DNA of 64,000 nucleotides from CAWIXB01 sp963839955 (GCA_963839955.1 CAWIXB010000001.1:2604001-2668000); one strand, 5' to 3'; counted from the first letter of the stretch, positions 53,922 to 62,465 are shown. Translations and numbers: made by a program. The notes: a model not told the origin generated them from the letters alone.

Positions 53922-54010
53922 GCCTCCAGGGTAGTTGCGGATGTGGCCACGCCCGAATCGGACGGTCCCGGGGGAGGGTGACCGAACCGACCCGGACGCG
54001 GCCGGCTTCC

Positions 54011-54511
54011 TCAGGCGGCGCTCTCCCGGGCGTCACCGCCGCCCGACTGCTCGTCCCCCGCGGGCACGGAGAGCACCTCGCCCGTCACCGGGTCGAACGG
54101 CTCCTCCTCGTCGAGCTCGCGGACCAGCGCCGCCGCTGCCTCAGCGACGGGCAGCGCCTTGGTGAACGACGCGACACCCCGGGTCAGGTCGTGGCCCACC
54201 GCCTGCGCGTCGACCTCGACGACGGTGCGGTGCTGGCCGTCCTTGTCGTCGTAGCCGCTCACCCTCAGCCGCCCGTGCACCATCACCGGCTGCCCCTTGC
54301 ACACGGAGTCCTGCACGTTCTCGGCGGCCGCACGCCAGCAGGTCACCGTGTAGAAGATCGTCGCCCCGTCGCGCCACGCCGCCAGCTGCCGGTCGAAGCG
54401 CCGCTCGGTCGAAGCCAGCCGGAAGCTCGTCACCTTCACCCCCGCGGCCGTCGTCCGCATCACCGGCTCGGTCGCGACATGACCCACCACCGTGACGTTC
54501 GTCTCGTTCAC
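54011..54511 (-). CDS. ssb: Single-stranded DNA-binding protein without acidic tip (SsbB-like)
   Basis: A 166-residue SSB with the OB fold in the first 110 residues (ETNVTVVGHVATEPVMRTT, VTSFRLASTERRFDRQ, FYTVTCWRAAAENVQDS). The C-terminus ends GGGDARESAA, so the conserved DDDIPF-type acidic tip that recruits repair proteins is absent. This matches SsbB paralogues, which in Streptomyces act in chromosome segregation. GTG 54511 with GGGAGG six bases upstream is the start. It lies between ettA and two dynamin-like GTPases on the same strand. Confidence 0.92.
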   Translation of the reverse strand: MNETNVTVVGHVATEPVMRTTAAGVKVTSFRLASTERRFDRQLAAWRDGATIFYTVTCWRAAAENVQDSVCKGQPVMVHGRLRVSGYDDKDGQHRTVVEVDAQAVGHDLTRGVASFTKALPVAEAAAALVRELDEEEPFDPVTGEVLSVPAGDEQSGGGDARESAA

Positions 54512-54664
54512 CGCACACCTCCCGCTCCGTCGCGGCACGCGCCGCGTTGCGGTGACGACGCTGCCGTCCTCGCGGCGCGACCGACAGGGCCTGCGGCGAT
54601 CTGTGGATGTGGCGACGCACCCGCGCCTGTGGACGGCGCACCGCAGCGACCGATCGGGCGCGCC

Positions 54665-56308
54665 TCAGCCGCTGGCGGCGCGGGAGAGCGCCTCGCGGGC
54701 CCGCTCGTAACGGGCGAGCTCAGCGTTGACCGGGCCGATGACGAGCAGCTCGGCGACCGACTCGATGCCGGATCGCAACCGTGACTCGGCTCGTCGACGA
54801 CGCGCGACGGCGCCGGCGCGAGCGACGAGCCGCCCCACGAAGGCAACGAGGAGTCCGAGCCCGACTCCCCCGAGCAGCAGCATCGTCGGCACCGGGAAGC
54901 CGCCCACGTCGGGCGTCGGCGGTTCGGGGAGCCGCAGCCAGCTGCCGACACCGAGCAGCAGCAACCAGCCCAGCCCCACTACGGAGAGAACGACCAGCAG
55001 CCACTGCAGCGCGCCGGCGAGACGCCACCAGAGCGGCGTCCGGTCGATGCCGAGATCGACGCCGACGACGGCCGAGTCCAACGCGTCGCGCAGGTCGTCG
55101 GGGTGAGCGCCGGCGCTCCGGCGTACCTCGTCCTGCCATCGGCGCGGCAGACGTTCGCCCGCCGCTGCGGTGAGGCGGCGCGTCGCGGTCTCGACCTGCG
55201 CACGCTGTACCCGCGTCGGCTCGGGCACCGACGAGCGCACCAGGCCACGGATTTCGCGCTGCTCCCCCGGCCGGAGGTGGAGCCGGCGCAGCGGGTCGGG
55301 GCGAAGCCGCCGCACCCACCGACTGGGCGGCCAGCCCACCGAGCCGGCGGCGCGCAGCTGCCAGGACCGCTCGACGGCCTCGCCGATGACAGGCACGCCG
55401 GCGGCCGACGCGAACGCATCGACGAGCTCTGCACGCTCGCGCTTGCCGACGCCGGCAGGGTCGTCCGGCGCGACGGCGCCCACGCCCACCAACGCATCGA
55501 CGACGCCCTCGACATCGGCCAGCAGGCGGTCGTTGCGGGCGCGCCGGGCACGGACCGTCGCAGCGAGCAGGGCGCGCAGCTCGTCGACGCCGGCCCCGGT
55601 GCGCGCAGAACAGGTGAGCACCTTGGCCCCTGGCAGCCCGTCCTCGTCGATGAGTCGGCGCAGGTCCTCGGCACACTCGGCCGCCGCGAACGGGTTGAGG
55701 GTGTCCACCTGGTTGAGCAGGACCAGCGTGACTGCGTCGTGGCCGACCAGCCGGCGCAGGTAGCGCTCGTGCAACGCCTCGTCGGCGTACTTCTGCGGGT
55801 CGACCACCCACACCAGGAGGTCGACCCGCTCGACGAGCCGGTCGACCTCGAGCCGGTGGTCGAGCGCGGTCGAGTCGTGGTCGGGCAGGTCGAGCAGCAC
55901 CAGGCCGCCGAGGTCGTGCACGTCGTCGGTGTCCTGCCACGACGTCTGCCGCCTCGGGACACCGAGCCACTGCACGAGCGGCGCCGCGCCTTCCGAGCCC
56001 CACACGCTGGCGTGCACCTTCGCCGTGGTGGGACGGCGTACGCCGACGGGCGAGAGGTCACCGCCGGCCAACGTGTTGAACAGGGACGACTTACCGCTGC
56101 CGGTGGCGCCCGCCAACGCCACGACGGTGTGCTCGCCGGACAGCCGCAGCCGTTCACCGGCCCGGTCCGCCACGCCACGCGCCCGCCGGACCAGCTTGTC
56201 GTCCGCGCGTCCGTCGAGCTCGACGAGGGCCGCGTCGAGCGCGGCCAGCATGGCGGGTAGATCAGCCCGGCGGTGACGCCCGCGCCGTCGCAGCGAGCGC
56301 GAGTTCAC
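54665..56308 (-). CDS. Membrane GTPase, second of a dynamin-like pair
   Basis: A 547-residue GTPase. The P-loop is AGATGSGKSS (near 66-75), the G3 DLPDHDST and G4 NQVDTLN motifs follow. About residues 430-455 and 472-492 form two membrane helices, between soluble N- and C-terminal parts. The arrangement resembles the YfjP-type GTPases and the bacterial dynamins. Its start (GTG 56308) overlaps the stop of the upstream GTPase by four bases, so the two are made together. Function is inferred: membrane remodelling, perhaps at septa. Confidence 0.85.
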   Translation of the reverse strand: MNSRSLRRRGRHRRADLPAMLAALDAALVELDGRADDKLVRRARGVADRAGERLRLSGEHTVVALAGATGSGKSSLFNTLAGGDLSPVGVRRPTTAKVHASVWGSEGAAPLVQWLGVPRRQTSWQDTDDVHDLGGLVLLDLPDHDSTALDHRLEVDRLVERVDLLVWVVDPQKYADEALHERYLRRLVGHDAVTLVLLNQVDTLNPFAAAECAEDLRRLIDEDGLPGAKVLTCSARTGAGVDELRALLAATVRARRARNDRLLADVEGVVDALVGVGAVAPDDPAGVGKRERAELVDAFASAAGVPVIGEAVERSWQLRAAGSVGWPPSRWVRRLRPDPLRRLHLRPGEQREIRGLVRSSVPEPTRVQRAQVETATRRLTAAAGERLPRRWQDEVRRSAGAHPDDLRDALDSAVVGVDLGIDRTPLWWRLAGALQWLLVVLSVVGLGWLLLLGVGSWLRLPEPPTPDVGGFPVPTMLLLGGVGLGLLVAFVGRLVARAGAVARRRRAESRLRSGIESVAELLVIGPVNAELARYERAREALSRAASG

Positions 56309-57996
56309 CCGGAGTCCTCCACGTCCTGCACCGCATCGCGCAGCCGCGGGCCTGCCGACTCGTCGATCTGCGCCGCGTCGAGCCGCCGGGTGAAGCGGGC
56401 GCGTTCGTCCTCGAGCAGCGCGCGAACCCGGTCGTTCAGGTTCTCGTGGGCGGTCGCCGAGAGGCTGCGCACCGCCTGGTCCCCGAGAACGGCCTCGAGG
56501 ATCTTCTGGCTCAGCGCTGACGCGCCACCAGCGACGGCGACCTCGCCGGCTACCAGTCCACCGGTGTGCGCGAACACCACGATCATCGCCATCAGGCCCA
56601 GGCCGTTGACGCCGAACGCGAGATAGCGCGCGGTCGCCCGCTTCCCCTGCGCCTGGGTGCGCACCAGGTCGATGACGAAGCCCTGCCAGTCACGGACCGC
56701 GCGACCCACCGCCTCGCGCAACTCGGGCGAGCTGCGCCGCAGGTCGTCGTCGCCGAGCAGCGCGGCGCCGGCCGGCTCGCCCTGCCACGCCGCACCGGCG
56801 CGCTCGGCGGCCTCGTCGGCCGCCGCGATCACCAGCGCCTCCACGCCGGACTCCAGGGCCTCGGCGAGCCCGGCCGCCGGCGCGGGCTCGCCCTTCACCA
56901 CCGCCGTCACCTTGTCGCGCGCCCGGCTGATGCGCGCCTCCACTGCGCGCATGAACTCGCCGGTGCCGACGAACTCCTGCCACCGGGCGAGGACCTCGCC
57001 GCGCAACAGTGAGCCGTCGCTCGCAGATTCGTCGACGCGGGCCAGACCCTCGTCGTACGCCGTGTCGACTGCGCGTCTCAGGCGCGCCGCTGTCTCGGCC
57101 TGCATGTCGGCCGACGCCGCCAGCTCGAAGAGCCGGGCGGCGAGCGACCGCACCGCCCCGTCGAGGGTGTGCCGTACGACGTGGTCGCGCGCCTCGGCGT
57201 CCGAAGCCAGGGTGCTCAACCAGTGCCGGATCGCCTCGATGTCACCCGCGGGCAGCATCGCGTCGTACGCCGTGGTCTCGGCCACCACGAACAGCGGCGC
57301 GCCGCCCAGACCCTGCTCGGTCAACATCGACCCGAGGTCGGCGCGCACCTCGGCGACGGCTTCCTTGGGCACTCGGTCGAGCACGATCGCGACAGCAGTG
57401 CCGCGGGTGACTGCCGTGCGCAGGAAGTCCCATGGCACGGCATCGGCATAGCGCGCGGCCGTCGTCACGAACAACCACATGTCGGCGGCGGCCAGCAGCT
57501 GGCTGGCCAGCTCGCGGTTCTCGGCGACCACGGAGTCGATGTCGGGTGCGTCGAGCAAAGCCAGCCCCGGCGGCAGGGCGTCGCTCCGGACGAGCTGGAG
57601 GGCATGAGGGTCTGCCGTGCTGGACGTGACGCGCTCCAGGCCGGGGAGGATGCGCCGGTCCTCGAAGGCCGATGCCTCCGACGGGTGGTGCACGAGCACG
57701 GCCGACCGGGTGGTAGGGCGCAGCACACCGGCCGCGCTGATCCGCCTGCCCACCACGGTGTTGACCAGGGTCGACTTTCCGGCGCCGGTCGGGCCGCCGA
57801 CCACGGCGAGCAGCGGGGCGTCCAGGCGGCGCAACCGGGGCAGCACGTAATCGGCGAGCTGGTCACCGATCTCGCGACGCAGCCGGCGCCCCGCGTCCGC
57901 ATCGGCCGCTTCGAGCGGCAGCCGGAGCGCGGCGACCTGCTCGCCGACCGCCTCGAGGGCGAGCAGCAAGGAAGCGCTGCCCCCGGCCGACGTCAT
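56305..57996 (-). CDS. Membrane GTPase, first of a dynamin-like pair
   Basis: A 563-residue large GTPase with P-loop GGPTGAGKST (67-76), a G3-like DAPDIDS and a G4-like VLDRVPKE. A long helical region follows, with a hydrophobic segment near residues 459-495 (LAFGVNGLGLMAMIVVF and neighbours) and a C-terminal coiled region. Low G4 conservation is typical of bacterial dynamins. It is the first gene of a coupled pair; pairs of such proteins act together as heteromers in Streptomyces (DynA/DynB) and mycobacteria (IniA/IniC). Start is ATG 57996. Confidence 0.85.
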   Translation of the reverse strand: MTSAGGSASLLLALEAVGEQVAALRLPLEAADADAGRRLRREIGDQLADYVLPRLRRLDAPLLAVVGGPTGAGKSTLVNTVVGRRISAAGVLRPTTRSAVLVHHPSEASAFEDRRILPGLERVTSSTADPHALQLVRSDALPPGLALLDAPDIDSVVAENRELASQLLAAADMWLFVTTAARYADAVPWDFLRTAVTRGTAVAIVLDRVPKEAVAEVRADLGSMLTEQGLGGAPLFVVAETTAYDAMLPAGDIEAIRHWLSTLASDAEARDHVVRHTLDGAVRSLAARLFELAASADMQAETAARLRRAVDTAYDEGLARVDESASDGSLLRGEVLARWQEFVGTGEFMRAVEARISRARDKVTAVVKGEPAPAAGLAEALESGVEALVIAAADEAAERAGAAWQGEPAGAALLGDDDLRRSSPELREAVGRAVRDWQGFVIDLVRTQAQGKRATARYLAFGVNGLGLMAMIVVFAHTGGLVAGEVAVAGGASALSQKILEAVLGDQAVRSLSATAHENLNDRVRALLEDERARFTRRLDAAQIDESAGPRLRDAVQDVEDSG

Positions 57997-58081
57997 ACCG
58001 CCAATCCTCTCCTAGGGAAGCCCCATCCATCCGGGGACTCCCCCAGGCCGACGTATCTGCGAGGGGGTCGCCGGGCTCTGA

Positions 58082-58099
58082 CCGACGTAGCACCGTCGG
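58082..58099. promoter_or_regulatory. Small inverted repeat before the 66-residue membrane protein
   Basis: CCGACG, six bases, CGTCGG lies 20 bases before the ATG at 58120. A related GCCGACGTATC occurs about 30 bases upstream. It may be a regulatory site or leader hairpin. Confidence 0.25.
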
Positions 58100-58119
58100 C
58101 TGACCACCGGGAGAGCGCC

Positions 58120-58320
58120 ATGAAGCCGAATTCTCTGCTCGCGTCCATCACCCTTGCCCTGGCCGCGCTGGGCTGCCTCGCCGCCGTCATCGTTCAGGTG
58201 GTCCGCGGCACCGAGGTCGACCCGATCCTGGCCGGGCTGACGGGCTCGCTGCTCACCGGCCTGCTGCCCTCGCCCGTGTCGCCCCAGGCGACGCGGCGCC
58301 GCCGTTCGCGGGCCGCGTAG
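58120..58320 (+). CDS. Small membrane protein, 66 residues
   Basis: A 66-residue protein with an N-terminal membrane helix (SITLALAALGCLAAVIVQVV, residues 9-28), a second weakly hydrophobic stretch and a strongly basic C-terminus (RRRRSRAA). No family is recognised. The ATG has GGGAGAG upstream. The topology is like that of holin-like or stress-induced small membrane proteins, but there is no phage context here. It diverges from the GTPase pair and precedes tsaD. Confidence 0.6.
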   Translation: MKPNSLLASITLALAALGCLAAVIVQVVRGTEVDPILAGLTGSLLTGLLPSPVSPQATRRRRSRAA

Positions 58321-58379
58321 CCCGCACGGACCCGCAGGTAGGGTGCGTCGGTGCCCCCCCGCTTCGTTCCCGCGCGTCG

Positions 58380-59417
58380 ATGACCGTCGTCCTCGGCGTC
58401 GAGACGTCCTGCGACGAGACCGGTGTCGGCCTGGTGGCCGACGGCGTCCTGCTCGGCGACGCGCTCGCCTCGAGCATGGCCGAGCATGCCCGCTTCGGCG
58501 GCGTCGTCCCCGAGATCGCGGCCCGTGCCCACCTGGACGCCTTCGGACCGTGTCTCGAGAAGGCGCTCGTCGACTCGTCCGTCGACCTCTCCGGTGTCGG
58601 CGCCGTCGCCGTGACGGCGGGCCCGGGCCTGGCCAGCTCGTTGTACGTCGGTGTAGCCGCGGCCAAGTCGATCGCGCTCGTCCTCGACGTACCGATCTAT
58701 GCGGTGCACCACGTGGCGGGCCATGTCGCCGCGGACACCCTCGAGCACGGTCCGCTGCCCGCCCGCTCGATCGTGCTCGTCGTGTCGGGGGGCCACACCT
58801 CGCTGCTGCTGGTCGAAGACCTCGCCACCGACCCGGTCGTCCACCTGGGCGACACCGTCGACGACGCGGCCGGCGAGTCGTTCGACAAGGTGGCGCGTCT
58901 CCTCGGGCTCGACTACCCGGGAGGGCCGGCTATCCAGGCAGCCGCGGAGGGCGGCAACCCCGAGGCCGTGCACTTCCCCCGGCCACTGCTCGGACGCCGC
59001 GACAAGGGCCGGTTCGCGTTCTCGTTCTCGGGTCTCAAGACCGCAACGGCGCGGCACGTCCAGGCCGCCGACCGGCGAGGGGACAAGCTGCCCGTTTCGG
59101 ACGTAGCGGCGTCGTTCCAGGAGGCCGTGGTCGACGTCCTCACGGCTAAAGCCGTCGACGCGTGCCACGAGTCGGGCGCGGACACGCTCGTCGTCGTGGG
59201 CGGGGTGGCCGCGAACCGGCGCCTCCGCGAGGTCGCAGAGGTGCGCTGCGCGGAGGCCGGTCTCGAGCTCAGAGTGCCCTCGCCGCGCCTGTGCACCGAC
59301 AACGGCGCCATGATCGCCGCCGTCGGCGACCTCCTGGTACGAGCGGGTGCGCTGCCCTCGGGCCTCGACCTCGGCGCAGACCCGTCGGCCCAGCTGACCC
59401 GCGCCCAGTTGTGCTGA
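58380..59417 (+). CDS. tsaD: tRNA threonylcarbamoyladenosine biosynthesis protein TsaD
   Basis: Transfers the threonylcarbamoyl group to A37 of ANN-decoding tRNAs with TsaB and TsaE. The 345-residue protein has GVETSCDETGVGLV at the start, the metal-binding HHVAGH motif near 110-115, SGGHTSLLLVEDL near 134-146, and GGVAANRRLRE near 280. Start ATG 58380. In many bacteria tsaE-tsaB-rimI-tsaD are contiguous; none of the partners is visible here. Confidence 0.96.
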   Translation: MTVVLGVETSCDETGVGLVADGVLLGDALASSMAEHARFGGVVPEIAARAHLDAFGPCLEKALVDSSVDLSGVGAVAVTAGPGLASSLYVGVAAAKSIALVLDVPIYAVHHVAGHVAADTLEHGPLPARSIVLVVSGGHTSLLLVEDLATDPVVHLGDTVDDAAGESFDKVARLLGLDYPGGPAIQAAAEGGNPEAVHFPRPLLGRRDKGRFAFSFSGLKTATARHVQAADRRGDKLPVSDVAASFQEAVVDVLTAKAVDACHESGADTLVVVGGVAANRRLREVAEVRCAEAGLELRVPSPRLCTDNGAMIAAVGDLLVRAGALPSGLDLGADPSAQLTRAQLC

Positions 59418-59482
59418 CCTGGCACCACATAGCCTCCACGTGACGCACGATGTCCTCAGCAGTTCCCTACCAGGAGGTGTCT

Positions 59483-60700
59483 GTGACCAGCGCTCCCGCT
59501 CAGCTGTCCCCGCTCGATCTCGAGGGCGCGCATGGTGCGCACAACTACCACCCCCTGCCGGTCCTCGTCACCGAGGCGCACGGCTCGTGGGTCACCGATG
59601 TCTCTGGCCGGCGCTACCTCGACTGCCTGGCCGCCTACTCCGCGCTGAACTTCGGCCACCGCCACCCGGCCCTGATCGCGGCGGCGATGGAGCAGCTCGG
59701 CAAGGTCACCCTGACCAGCCGGGCGTTCCACCACGACCAGCTCGGGCCGTTCTGCGCCGACCTGGCCGCGCTGAGCGGCAAGGACGCCGTGCTGCCGATG
59801 AACTCCGGCGCCGAGGGAGTCGAGACTGCGCTCAAGCTCGCCCGTAAGTGGGGCCACGGGACCAAGGGTGTGCCCGACGGGCAGGCCACGATCATCGTGG
59901 CCGACGGCAACTTCCACGGCCGCACGATCAGCATCGTCAGCTTCTCCGACGACCCCGACGCGCACGACCAGTACGGTCCCTACACACCCGGCTTCCGCTC
60001 GGTCCCCTACGGCGACGCCGCCGCGATCGAGGCCGCGATCGACGACACCACCGTCGCGGTGCTGATCGAGCCGATCCAGGGTGAGGCCGGCGTCATCATC
60101 CCCCCGGACGGCTACCTGACCGCGGTGCGCGCGGCGTGCAGCCAGCGTGGTGTGCTGATGATGGTCGACGAGATCCAGTCCGGACTCGGTCGCACCGGGC
60201 GGACGTTCGCCTGCGACCACGAGGGCGTCAGCCCCGACGTCTACATCCTTGGGAAGGCGCTCGGCGGCGGCATCGTGCCGCTCTCCGCGGTGGCCGCCGA
60301 CCGGCCCGTCATGGACGCGTTTACCCCGGGCAGCCACGGCAGCACGTTCGGCGGCAACCCGCTCGCCGCCGCCATCGGGCGCACCGTGATCGGGCTGCTG
60401 GCCACGGACGCGGTGCAGGCAAACGCGCGTGCGCTCGAAGGCGATCTGCGCGACGGCCTGGCCGCCCTGCACAGTCACGGCGTCACCGCATCGCGCGTGC
60501 GGGGTCTCTGGGCTGGCGTCGACGTCGACCCGTCGCTGGGCAGCGGACGCGACGTGTGCGAGGCGCTGATGCGCCGCGGCGTGCTGGCCAAGGACACCCA
60601 CGGCTCGACGATCCGTCTCTCGCCGCCGCTGACCATCACCCGCGAGGACCTGCAGTTCGCGCTCGACCAGCTGCGCGGGGCCCTCACCGACCTGTCCTGA
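59483..60700 (+). CDS. rocD: Ornithine aminotransferase
   Basis: PLP-dependent class III aminotransferase converting ornithine to glutamate semialdehyde in arginine degradation. The 405-residue protein has the cofactor Lys in YILGKALGGG (near 258), the aspartate motif MMVDEIQSGLGRTG and AYSALNFGHRHP near the start, as in RocD. GTG 59483 has AGGAGG upstream; the frame opens earlier at 59450. Its product could also supply proline, linking it loosely with proB. Confidence 0.94.
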   Translation: MTSAPAQLSPLDLEGAHGAHNYHPLPVLVTEAHGSWVTDVSGRRYLDCLAAYSALNFGHRHPALIAAAMEQLGKVTLTSRAFHHDQLGPFCADLAALSGKDAVLPMNSGAEGVETALKLARKWGHGTKGVPDGQATIIVADGNFHGRTISIVSFSDDPDAHDQYGPYTPGFRSVPYGDAAAIEAAIDDTTVAVLIEPIQGEAGVIIPPDGYLTAVRAACSQRGVLMMVDEIQSGLGRTGRTFACDHEGVSPDVYILGKALGGGIVPLSAVAADRPVMDAFTPGSHGSTFGGNPLAAAIGRTVIGLLATDAVQANARALEGDLRDGLAALHSHGVTASRVRGLWAGVDVDPSLGSGRDVCEALMRRGVLAKDTHGSTIRLSPPLTITREDLQFALDQLRGALTDLS

Positions 60701-60745
60701 GGGCTGCGCTCGTCGAAAGACACCACGAGTTCTAGGCTGCATTCC

Positions 60746-60775
60746 TTGACAGGTGACCAAATGGTCACCTATCGT
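60746..60775 (+). promoter_or_regulatory. Promoter of the ArsR-SRPBCC operon
   Basis: TTGACA (60746-60751) and TATCGT (60770-60775) are separated by 18 bases. The predicted transcription start falls at about 60782, on the ATG of the ArsR gene, so the mRNA is probably leaderless. Confidence 0.65.
60751..60770. promoter_or_regulatory. Operator: perfect 20-base palindrome between -35 and -10
   Basis: AGGTGACCAAATGGTCACCT is a perfect inverted repeat of nine bases with two central bases. It lies between the promoter elements of the ArsR gene, so a bound regulator would block RNA polymerase. This is the classic arrangement of an autorepressing ArsR protein. Confidence 0.8.
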
Positions 60776-60781
60776 CTCGGC

Positions 60782-61105
60782 ATGACGGACGACGGCGACC
60801 GCGTGTTCAAGGCACTCGCGGACCCAACCCGCCGTTTCCTGCTCGACCGGCTCTTCGCGCGTGACGGCCGCACGCTCACCGAGCTGGAGTCCGAGCTGGA
60901 GATGACGCGGTTCGGCGTGATGAAGCACCTGCGGGTGCTCGAGGACGCGGGGCTCGTCGTCGTACGCCGGTCAGGCCGGGAGAAGCTGCACTTCCTCAAC
61001 GTGGTGCCGATCCGGCTGATCCACGACAGATGGATCGACAAGTACACCGAGCGCCATGTGTCGGCGCTCGTCGACCTCAAGAACGAGCTGGAGGAAGAAT
61101 CATGA
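60782..61105 (+). CDS. ArsR-family transcriptional regulator
   Basis: A 107-residue winged-helix repressor. MTDDGDRVFKALADPTRRFLLDRLF is the ArsR N-terminus and LTELESELEMTRFGVMKHLRVLEDAGLVVVRRSG is the DNA-binding helix-turn-helix and wing. No metal-site Cys cluster is seen, so the ligand is not a metal of the ArsB type. I start at ATG 60782; the earlier in-frame TTG at 60746 lies inside the promoter. The gene overlaps the SRPBCC gene by four bases. ArsR-SRPBCC pairs are common; the SRPBCC protein may bind or process the ligand. Confidence 0.93.
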   Translation: MTDDGDRVFKALADPTRRFLLDRLFARDGRTLTELESELEMTRFGVMKHLRVLEDAGLVVVRRSGREKLHFLNVVPIRLIHDRWIDKYTERHVSALVDLKNELEEES

Positions 61106-61608
61106 GCACCACGACGACGGAGTCCGGCGTGACCACACAGGTCTACCGGGTCTACATCAAGGCAACACCCCAGGCAGTCTGGGACGCGATCACGAAGCCG
61201 GAGTGGAGCGAGCGCTACGGCTACGGCGGGCGCGTCGAGTACGACCTCCGTCCGGGCGGCGTCTACCGAGCGCACGCGAGCGAGGAGTTCCTGGCCGTGG
61301 GCTCGCCGGAGGTCGTCGTCGACGGCGAGGTCATCGTGGCCGACGAGCCGCGCAAGCTGGTCCAGACATGGCGCATGTGCATGGACGAGGCGATGCGGGA
61401 CGAGGGGTTCACGCGCCTCACCCACGAGATCGAGGAGATCGACGGCGGCGTCACCAAGCTCACCGTGACCCACGAGCTCGAAGGCGCACCGCTGCTGTCG
61501 GTCCTGCTCTCCGGAGCGCAGGAGGACACCGGTGCCGGTGGTGGCTGGGCCTGGGTGCTCAGCGACCTGAAGTCGTTGCTCGAGACTGGTCACCCGCTCG
61601 CAGGATGA
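61102..61608 (+). CDS. SRPBCC (AHSA1-like) domain protein
   Basis: A 168-residue START/Bet v1-fold protein with VYRVYIKATPQAVWDAITKPEWSERYGYGG at the start and YDLRPGGVYR, then VDGEVIVADEPRKLVQTW, characteristic of AHSA1-type proteins. The large hydrophobic cavity of this fold suggests a small-molecule ligand. ATG 61102 overlaps the ArsR stop (ATGA), so both come from the same mRNA. A terminator follows. Confidence 0.9.
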   Translation: MSTTTTESGVTTQVYRVYIKATPQAVWDAITKPEWSERYGYGGRVEYDLRPGGVYRAHASEEFLAVGSPEVVVDGEVIVADEPRKLVQTWRMCMDEAMRDEGFTRLTHEIEEIDGGVTKLTVTHELEGAPLLSVLLSGAQEDTGAGGGWAWVLSDLKSLLETGHPLAG

Positions 61609-61621
61609 CCCGGCTCGGCAC

Positions 61622-61657
61622 GTGGCGGAGGCACCGCGCGAGTGGCGCCTCCGCCAC
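61622..61657 (+). terminator. Terminator of the ArsR-SRPBCC operon
   Basis: GTGGCGGAGGC and GCCTCCGCCAC form a perfect 11-bp stem with a 14-base loop 13 bases past the SRPBCC stop codon. No U-tract follows. Confidence 0.6.
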
Positions 61658-61704
61658 CGCACGTCGTGGGCGCCGACCCGCTACCGTGCTGCCGGGTGAC
61701 CCGA

Positions 61705-61777
61705 GCGCCCGTAGCTCAGAGGATAGAGCGGCAGACTTCTAATCTGTTGGTCGCAGGTTCGAATCCTGCCGGGCGCG
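61705..61777 (+). tRNA. tRNA-Arg (anticodon TCT)
   Basis: Acceptor GCGCCCG/CGGGCGC, D arm CTCAGAGGATAGAG, anticodon stem GCAGA/TCTGT with loop CTTCTAA (anticodon TCT), T arm GCAGG-TTCGAAT-CCTGC. The CCA end is not encoded. The 3' part, from 61739, overlaps the end of the LOG gene on the other strand. Confidence 0.95.
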
Positions 61778-62368
61778 CTCTCCAGGCATGACCGGCGTGT
61801 GCGCTCCGGACGCGTCCCACGTCTGGATCGGCGGCTGGTAGCCGGCGACGAAGTCGAGGAAGCCGGCCGCGTCGGACACGACGCCCAGTGACCGCAGCAG
61901 CTGCGGAGCGAGGTAGCCGGCGCTGCTCATCGCCTGCAGCTGGGTCAGCAGGGGCGCGTAGAAGCCGTCCAGATCCAGCACGGCCACCGGCTTCGCATGC
62001 AGGCCGAGCTGTGACCACGTATAGACCTCGAACAGCTCCTCCAAGGTGCCGGCGCCGCCGGGCAGTGCCACGAACGCGTCCGCGAGGTTGGCCATCCGTG
62101 CCTTCCGCTCGTGCATCGAGGCGACCACGTCCAGGCGGGTGAGGTCGTCGTGGGCGATCTCCCGATCGATGAGGTGCTGCGGCATCACTCCGATGACCTC
62201 GCCACCAGCGGCCAACGCCGCGTCGGCGACGACGCCCATCAACCCGACCGTCGCACCGCCGTAGACGATCCCGGCACCGGAAGCCGCGAGCTCGCGTGCA
62301 AAGACGGCAGCTGCCAGCCGGTGCCCGTCCGGTCCCGGCGACGAACCCGTGAACACCGCGACCCGCAC
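61739..62368 (-). CDS. LOG-family protein (TIGR00730)
   Basis: A 209-residue lysine-decarboxylase-like (LOG) Rossmann protein. LOG enzymes release cytokinins from nucleoside 5'-monophosphates; bacterial members act as nucleotide phosphoribohydrolases. The PGGAGTLEE motif (near 103-111) and the GGATVGLMG segment near 37-45 identify it. The last 13 residues (ending RQDSNLRPTD) come from reading the opposite strand of tRNA-Arg. Start is ATG 62368. Confidence 0.93.
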   Translation of the reverse strand: MRVAVFTGSSPGPDGHRLAAAVFARELAASGAGIVYGGATVGLMGVVADAALAAGGEVIGVMPQHLIDREIAHDDLTRLDVVASMHERKARMANLADAFVALPGGAGTLEELFEVYTWSQLGLHAKPVAVLDLDGFYAPLLTQLQAMSSAGYLAPQLLRSLGVVSDAAGFLDFVAGYQPPIQTWDASGAHTPVMPGERARQDSNLRPTD

Positions 62369-62412
62369 CCTGCCACTCCTCTCCCTCGTCGCATGATCCT
62401 TCGTGCCGCTTT

Positions 62413-62440
62413 GGCTGCTTCCGCCTACCCGGAAGCAGCC
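62413..62440 (-). terminator. Terminator after the DUF2630 gene
   Basis: GGCTGCTTCCG and CGGAAGCAGCC form a perfect 11-bp stem with a six-base loop about 50 bases past the DUF2630 stop. It separates that gene from the LOG gene in the same direction. Confidence 0.6.
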
Positions 62441-62465
62441 GAACCGGTACGAACGATCACCTGCG

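Noticed and set aside
60746..60781. Upstream TTG start for the ArsR gene
   Set aside because: The codons overlap the -35 and the operator, so they are most likely untranscribed.
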